Shown: positions 5,399-9,301 of the stretch, piece after piece
Numbering within the stretch: the first letter of the stretch is position 1
Layout of the letters: every line of letters begins with the position of its first letter
Assembly (NCBI GenBank): GCA_964242925.1
Contig: CAXTBW010000135.1
Coordinates: 1 to 9,301, forward strand
Source of the DNA: LMUY01 sp964242925
Lineage (GTDB): Bacteria > Pseudomonadota > Alphaproteobacteria > Acetobacterales > Acetobacteraceae
Reading direction: 5' to 3'
Length of the DNA: 9,301 nt
Notes under the pieces: model-generated
The model's database searches: none
What the model was told of the DNA's origin: nothing
Seen by the model: only the letters and a program-made list of their open reading frames with translations
Program-made: the position numbers and the translations under genes

Positions 5399-6409
5399 CT
5401 ATGACGGCGCCTGGATCACGACCTTGCCGAAATGCCCGGCCCCTTGAAGGTGTCCAAAGGCGGCTGGCGCGTCCTCGAAGGGGAACTCGCGGTCGATCAC
5501 CGGGTGGGTGTCGTGCTGGACTATCGCGCGGTTCATCGCCTCGAACATGTCGCGCGAGCCAACGTAGACGCCGCGCACCAACGCGCTGCGCCTCAGGATG
5601 GCGAGCGGGTCGATCTGGCCATTTGTCAGCACGCCGATTAGGCTCACCTGTCCGCCGAGCCTTGCGGCGGCAAGCGACTTGGGCAGCGTGCCAGCGCCGC
5701 CAACCTCGATCACCTGGTCGACCCCACGGCCATCGGTGAGTTCGAGAACTTGCTTCTCCCAGTCCGGATGCGCGTTGTAGTTTACGCCGGCGGCCAGCCC
5801 GAGCTGCTTTGCACGGTCCAGCTTGGCGTCGGACGACGATGTGCCGATGACGCGCGCGCCGGCGGCGTGGGCGAACTGCAGGGCGAAGATGGAAACGCCG
5901 CCGGTGCCCAGGATCAGCACGGTCTGTCCCGGAAGCAAAGGGGTTTGCCCAAACAGGGCGTTCCAGGCCGTGACTGCCGCACAAGGAAGGCAGGCGCCCT
6001 CCGCAAAGCTGAGGCCGGCGGGCAACGCCACGAAGCCGGCTTCGTCGGCGACGCGGTACTCCGCCAACACGCCGTCCACGTCGCCGCCCAACGCGCTCAC
6101 TCGGTACTCCGGCCGGATTTCTCCGCCGATCCAGCTTGGAAAGAAGCACGATGCGACATGGTCGCCTGGCTTGAAGCGGCTTACGCCTGGCCCTGTTTCG
6201 ACCACCTCCCCGGCGCCATCCGAGAGCGGGATGCGGCCGACCGGCGACCGGCCGCCATAGCGCCCGGTCGCGACCATGAGGTCGCGGTAGTTGAGCGAGA
6301 ATGCTCGCATCCTCACCAACAGCTGGCCCGGCCCAGCCTGAGGCATGTCAGCTTGCTCGATCCGTATGGAGTCGAGATGTCCCGGCGTGCCGATCCGATA
6401 CTGGCGCAT
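5399..6409 (-). CDS. Zinc-free medium-chain dehydrogenase/reductase (MDR7-like NAD(P)-dependent alcohol dehydrogenase/quinone oxidoreductase family)
   Basis: This is a complete 336-residue cytoplasmic oxidoreductase. The N-terminal GroES-like domain contains FSLNYRDLMVATGRY (37-51) and PLSDGAGEVVETG (61-73). The Rossmann domain contains VLILGTGGVSIFALQFA (164-180), then TSSSDAKLDRAK (190-201). DGRGVDQVIEVGGAGTL and GGQVSLIGVL follow, and the chain closes with HFGKVVI. The Cys/His/Glu set that holds catalytic and structural zinc in true alcohol dehydrogenases is absent, as usual for the quinone-oxidoreductase side of the superfamily. The Ser-rich end of the second strand, lacking the acidic residue that binds NAD ribose, suggests NADPH. 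That is inference. GAG lies 9 nt before the ATG at 6409, a weak SD. It lies 112 nt after the RraA-like gene and 65 nt before the 4-TM gene, all on the minus strand. The substrate is unknown; related enzymes reduce enones, quinones or aldehydes. Confidence 0.95.
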   Translation of the reverse strand: MRQYRIGTPGHLDSIRIEQADMPQAGPGQLLVRMRAFSLNYRDLMVATGRYGGRSPVGRIPLSDGAGEVVETGPGVSRFKPGDHVASCFFPSWIGGEIRPEYRVSALGGDVDGVLAEYRVADEAGFVALPAGLSFAEGACLPCAAVTAWNALFGQTPLLPGQTVLILGTGGVSIFALQFAHAAGARVIGTSSSDAKLDRAKQLGLAAGVNYNAHPDWEKQVLELTDGRGVDQVIEVGGAGTLPKSLAAARLGGQVSLIGVLTNGQIDPLAILRRSALVRGVYVGSRDMFEAMNRAIVQHDTHPVIDREFPFEDAPAAFGHLQGAGHFGKVVIQAPS

Positions 6410-6521
6410 TCCAACTCACAACTCATCACCCGCCGTCAACGGACGCGCCCGCCGCCAGTTTTGCGCGTTGCCAACGGCAACCCTGCCCTCCCGGTGATTT
6501 GCGTGCCTGCGCAACCAGGGT

Positions 6522-7220
6522 TCAGAAGTTGGTTGCCTCGTAGCGGGCCCGCGCCTCCGCATTGGGAGGATACAGGCCCAGCAGAGGCTCGCCACGCTCG
6601 ACCTCCGCCATGATCCAGGCTTCCAGCCGCTCCTGCTCGGCGCCCGCCGCTTGAACCGCGCCCAAAAGCGCCTTTGGGACCACCACGGCGCCATCGTCGT
6701 CGGCCACGATGATGTCGTCGGGGAAGATGGCGACACCGCCGCACGCGATCGGTTCTTGCCACCCGACAAACGTCAGCCCGCTAACGGACGGCGGCGCCGC
6801 CGTGCCCTGGCACCAGACCGGCAAACCGCTGCCGAGCACTCCGCCCACGTCGCGAACCACGCCGTCCGTCACGAGCCCGACAACCCCGCGCATTCTCATC
6901 CGGGCGCACAGGATGTCGCCGAACACCCCAGCGTCCAGGGTGCCCAAGGCGTCGACCACAGCGATGCTGCCGGCTGGCATCGCCTCGATCGCGCCCCGCG
7001 TGGAGCGGCCGGATGCGAGCGACTCGGGGGTGGCGAGATCCTCACGCCCTGGCAGGAAGCGCATCGTGAACGCTCGACCCACCCGGCGCGGCTGCCCCGG
7101 GGCGAGCGGCCTCGAGCCCCGCAGCCAGACGTTGCGCAGGCCGTGTTTCAACAAGATCATGGTGATCGTCGCGGTCGACACCTCGGCCAGCCCGGTCAGG
7201 TCCTCTGGTGGCGCGCTCAT
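6522..7220 (-). CDS. RraA-family protein (ribonuclease activity regulator / HMG-aldolase-like)
   Basis: This is a 232-residue protein of the RraA/4-hydroxy-4-methyl-2-oxoglutarate aldolase family. The signature is visible: GTLDAGVFGDILCARMRMRG (93-112, with Gly101-Asp102) followed by GLVTDGVVRD (115-124, ending Arg123-Asp124). This is the G-D-x(20)-R-D pattern that binds a divalent metal and pyruvate in the aldolases. ADDDGAVVVP (173-182) is the usual C-terminal strand. The opening LAEVSTATITMILLKHGLRN fits the longer (about 230-residue) alphaproteobacterial subgroup, often annotated 'ribonuclease activity regulator RraA'. Sequence alone cannot tell RNase E inhibition from lyase activity; because the metal/pyruvate residues are kept, a lyase acting on a 2-oxo acid is more likely. 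I chose the ATG at 7220 over an in-frame TTG at 7229. No SD precedes it, but a short upstream ORF overlaps it by ATGA. Confidence 0.92.
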   Translation of the reverse strand: MSAPPEDLTGLAEVSTATITMILLKHGLRNVWLRGSRPLAPGQPRRVGRAFTMRFLPGREDLATPESLASGRSTRGAIEAMPAGSIAVVDALGTLDAGVFGDILCARMRMRGVVGLVTDGVVRDVGGVLGSGLPVWCQGTAAPPSVSGLTFVGWQEPIACGGVAIFPDDIIVADDDGAVVVPKALLGAVQAAGAEQERLEAWIMAEVERGEPLLGLYPPNAEARARYEATNF

Positions 7221-7273
7221 GGCGCCCAAGCCGCTATGTCGACTGGACGCTGGTTGTTGATCAGGTGCGTCAC
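7217..7273 (-). other. Possible 18-residue leader ORF coupled to the RraA-like gene
   Basis: A GTG at 7273 opens an 18-codon frame (VTHLINNQRPVDIAAWAP) whose TGA overlaps the RraA-family ATG as ATGA (7217-7220). AGGGGGA lies 6 nt before the GTG. It is the only good SD in the area, whereas the ATG at 7220 has none. Translation of the downstream gene could therefore be initiated by coupling. The ORF is very short and could be a chance frame or the tail of a decayed gene. Confidence 0.3.
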
Positions 7274-7728
7274 GATGGTCCCCCTTGCCTGGCCAGGGTC
7301 TGCTATCGCCCCAATCCGTCGCACATCATCCGCGCCACGGCCCTTCCAAGTCCAATCGAAAAGCGTGATGTCGCGTTTGGAAGGCTGATGGGGCTGAATG
7401 AGGCATCCAGGGCTGCATGATCTTGCCGACCCAAAGGTTGTCCGAACTTAGCCGGATGTTATTGCGCTCGCCCATTCCGTGCTCGAGAAATGCCGGGTTA
7501 GGCGGATGGCGGCATCCTTCTTGTCCTGACGAATGACTTTGCGCTTGGCGGCGACATGCCCGATCTGCTCCACCCGACGAACTTTCACTAAGGAAACGCC
7601 TTAATACCGCCGCCGGACATCCTGCTCGGCCATTCGCGCGATGCAGCGAGTGCAGACCCGGCCCGGGCAACATCCGTTGCGAACGCCGCAAAACGGCAAG
7701 TGACCACGTAAGAACGGAGACGCCCACC
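7221..7728. other. About 500 bases without a convincing gene
   Basis: Apart from the short leader frame at 7217-7273, this stretch holds only brief frames with weak coding signal. The best is a minus-strand 46-codon frame at 7448-7588, starting VKVRRVEQIGHVAAKRKV and ending SSTEWASAITSG. Its third-position GC is about two-thirds, clearly below the true genes here, and it has no SD. The divergent promoters of the RraA-like gene and the glycoside hydrolase must lie here. I found no clear operator, riboswitch or terminator. Confidence 0.5.
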
Positions 7729-7830
7729 ATGGACACCTCTCTCGCCCAGCGAACCAAGTTGTTCGTGTCCGTCGAGCAAATGCTGCACGCGTTTGGCGCC
7801 AGCCGCTGTGCGTTGCGGGCTGGCCTATAG
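7729..7830 (+). CDS. Possible 33-residue ORF just upstream of the glycoside hydrolase
   Basis: The frame begins MDTSLAQRTKLFVSVEQMLH and ends RCALRAGL, followed by TAG. CGGAGA lies about 8 nt before the ATG, giving a plausible ribosome binding site, and about 79 percent of third codon positions are G or C. The peptide would be a single basic amphipathic helix. It ends 26 nt before the glycoside hydrolase GTG, which itself lacks a close SD, so it could act as a coupled leader. I do not recognise the sequence. It could equally be a chance frame or the stub of an eroded gene. Confidence 0.3.
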   Translation: MDTSLAQRTKLFVSVEQMLHAFGASRCALRAGL

Positions 7831-7856
7831 GGGACGCGACAACACTGCAGTCCGGC

Positions 7857-9179
7857 GTGTCCGGAATGTCCACCGAACCGTTCGTTCCAGGCAACCCGCC
7901 CGAGGTGTGGGGCGGCCCTGAATGCAGCGTCGTGCGCGTTGGCGACGAGTGGCGTGATCAGGTCTGCGAGACGGGCCACCACGCGCGCGGGGCCGGCGAT
8001 ATCGATCTGCTCGCCGGGCTCGGGGTGCGGACGGTGCGTTACCCGGTGCTCTGGGAGAGAACCTGCGAGCGCTTCTCCGGTGGGTGGGAATGGCACGACC
8101 GGCAATTGCACGCCCTGCAGCAGCGGGGCATCGGCGTCGTCGCGGGTCTGATGCACCACGGCTCTGGGCCGCCCGGAACCGACCTGCTTGACCCGGCGCT
8201 CCCTGAAAAGCTGGCCGAGCACGCCGGGAAGGTGGCGGAGCGTTATCCCTTCATCCACCTCTGGACCGCCGTCAACGAGCCGCAGACCACGGCGCGATTC
8301 AGTTGCCTGTATGGCCATTGGTTTCCGCATCTTCGCGACGGTGACGCTTTCCTGCGGGCGCTTGTGAACCAGTGTCGCGCCGTCCTCCAAGCCGGCCGGG
8401 CGGTTCGAGCCCATTCTCCAAATGCCAGGGTCCTTCAAACCGAAGACATCGGCCGCGTCTTCGCGACGCGGCCGCTTCTGGCGCAGGCGCGTTACGAGAA
8501 CGCGCGTCGCTGGTTGAGCCTCGACCTGCTGTGCGGGCGTGTCGATCGGGCGCACCCCTGGCGTGTGGCCATCGAAGCGGCTGGCGTCCCGGCGAGGCAT
8601 CTCGACGAGCTTGCGACCGGGGAGGCGGCGCCCGACGTGATCGGGGTCAACCACTACGTGACCAGCGACCGCTTTCTGGACCACCGATCGGCGCTCTACC
8701 CGCCCCATCTGCGCGGCGGCAATGGCCAGGTATCATACGCCGACACTGAGGCTGTGCGCGCCGATATGGGCGTGAGCGTCACGGGGTGGGAGCCGCGGCT
8801 TCGCGAAGTCTGGGCTCGCTACCGGCGTCCCATGGTCCTCTCGGAGGTGCATCTCGGGTGCGACGACCCGGCGGAGTCGGTGCGCTGGTTGATGGAAGCT
8901 TGGCGGGCGGCGCGCAAGCTGCGATCAGAGAACATCCCGGTGGACGCGGTCACCGCCTGGGCGCTGTTCGGCTTGGTGGATTGGGACACCATGCTGCGAC
9001 AGCGCCGCGGTCGGTTCGAGGCGGGCGCGCTTGATCCCCGACACGGTCCCCCTCGCTCGACGCTGCTTGCCACCGCAATAGCGGCCTTGGCGCGGGAGGG
9101 CGAGTTCTCCGATCCATGCCTGTCGGAGCCCGGCTGGTGGCGACGCAACGATCGCGTCCCCGCGGCCCTGCGGGCTTGA
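7857..9179 (+). CDS. Glycoside hydrolase family 1-type protein
   Basis: This is a 440-residue (beta/alpha)8-barrel protein of the GH1 type, predicted to be cytoplasmic because no signal peptide is visible. It opens with EVWGGPECSVVRVGDEWRDQ (16-35), the first barrel strand. RYPVLWER (61-68) and GLMHHGSGP (97-105) follow. LWTAVNEPQTTARFSCLYGHW (135-155) carries the acid/base Glu141 in NEP. DVIGVNHYVTSDRF (260-273) comes next, and PMVLSEVHLG (325-334) places the nucleophile at Glu330. TAWALFGLVDWD (366-377) ends the active-site side. The canonical TENG/ITENG nucleophile motif is replaced by SEVHLG. I associate this variant with a divergent GH1 subgroup that is sometimes fused to a dTDP-4-dehydrorhamnose reductase (RmlD-like) domain; here that domain is absent. 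Substrate is therefore uncertain, and beta-glucosidase would be an over-call. GTG 7857 or ATG 7866 may be the start; neither has a good SD. Confidence 0.92.
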   Translation: MSGMSTEPFVPGNPPEVWGGPECSVVRVGDEWRDQVCETGHHARGAGDIDLLAGLGVRTVRYPVLWERTCERFSGGWEWHDRQLHALQQRGIGVVAGLMHHGSGPPGTDLLDPALPEKLAEHAGKVAERYPFIHLWTAVNEPQTTARFSCLYGHWFPHLRDGDAFLRALVNQCRAVLQAGRAVRAHSPNARVLQTEDIGRVFATRPLLAQARYENARRWLSLDLLCGRVDRAHPWRVAIEAAGVPARHLDELATGEAAPDVIGVNHYVTSDRFLDHRSALYPPHLRGGNGQVSYADTEAVRADMGVSVTGWEPRLREVWARYRRPMVLSEVHLGCDDPAESVRWLMEAWRAARKLRSENIPVDAVTAWALFGLVDWDTMLRQRRGRFEAGALDPRHGPPRSTLLATAIAALAREGEFSDPCLSEPGWWRRNDRVPAALRA

Positions 9180-9301
9180 CGCCAAGAACCGGAACCACTT
9201 CGGTCCGAGCCGAACAGTGCGCGATCCGATCGATAGATAACCACAACGGCGGACCGAGAGGACGTTTCGATTTGGCGTCGAGCGTGGCGGCGTGGCGTGG
9301 C
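9180..9301. other. Right-edge intergenic sequence
   Basis: The 122 bases after the glycoside hydrolase contain no recognisable gene, no clear intrinsic terminator (only an imperfect GGAACC/GGTCC pair near 9190-9205) and no repeat. Confidence 0.5.

Noticed and set aside
4248..5447. A 399-codon plus-strand open frame opposite the 4-TM protein
   Set aside because: Antisense shadow rich in Gln, His, Arg and Gly. The minus strand gives clean transmembrane segments, coiled coils and an ATGA link to its neighbour.
6425..6480. Imperfect hairpin between the RraA-family gene and the MDR gene (CAACG...CGTTG arms)
   Set aside because: Bulged stem without a T-tract and close to the next gene; not strong enough to call a terminator.
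7448..7588. A 46-codon minus-strand frame (VKVRRVEQIGHV...) in the gene-poor stretch
   Set aside because: No SD, lower third-position GC than real genes here, no recognised homologue. Kept only as a note under the intergenic stretch.
7601..7894. A minus-strand frame with a cysteine cluster (C-x5-C-C-x4-C-x2-C) resembling a zinc site
   Set aside because: It overlaps the glycoside hydrolase start and the 33-codon candidate, has no SD, and the spacing does not match a zinc-binding family that I recognise.
7326..8708. A 460-codon minus-strand open frame opposite the glycoside hydrolase
   Set aside because: The plus strand encodes a full GH1 barrel with both catalytic glutamates. The minus-strand product matches no family I know and extends into weakly coding DNA.
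1..9301. CRISPR arrays, tRNA or rRNA genes, transposases, phage genes
   Set aside because: I looked for regular spaced repeats, tRNA arms, conserved rRNA stretches and DDE or integrase motifs and saw none.

Overview
The window is GC-rich, with compact genes, strongly GC-biased third codon positions and mostly ordinary Shine-Dalgarno sites. Several proteins (the 4-TM/VWA-like pair, the small membrane protein, the short glycoside hydrolase family 1 protein, the RraA-like protein) look like types I associate with Alphaproteobacteria. A soil or plant-associated member such as a Rhodospirillales or Rhizobiales relative is my best guess. This is inference: there is no rRNA or tRNA here. The window is a scaffold piece, with a 100-N gap at 2171-2270 joining two contigs.

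Left contig (1-2170): a nearly complete aldehyde dehydrogenase on the minus strand runs off the left edge, lacking only its last ~10 residues. It is divergent from a small plus-strand gene (1683-1979) for a secreted protein made of ten tandem Gly-rich, Tyr-ending pentapeptides. About 190 bases of apparently non-coding DNA follow, up to the gap.

Right contig, plus-strand part (2271-3279): the last 47 residues of a short-chain dehydrogenase, a small predicted membrane protein (2534-2935), and a decayed catalase-family fragment readable only by switching among all three frames (about 2932-3216). A 14-bp-arm inverted repeat at 3219-3276 lies between this relic and the convergent gene.

Right contig, minus-strand block (7220 down to 3280): an RraA/HMG-aldolase-family protein, a zinc-free medium-chain oxidoreductase, a 4-TM coiled-coil membrane protein and a secreted VWA-like protein. 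The last two overlap by ATGA and form the clearest functional unit here: an uncharacterised envelope pair. Whether all four genes share a transcript is unclear, because the other gaps are 112 and 65 bases.

Right end: about 500 bases with no convincing gene (7221-7728), a possible 33-residue ORF, and a plus-strand glycoside hydrolase family 1 protein (7857-9179) with both predicted catalytic glutamates. The oxidoreductases and the hydrolase suggest aldehyde, alcohol and carbohydrate metabolism, but no single pathway can be assembled. The most interesting items are the ATGA-linked VWA/4-TM pair, the pentapeptide-repeat secreted protein and the catalase relic.
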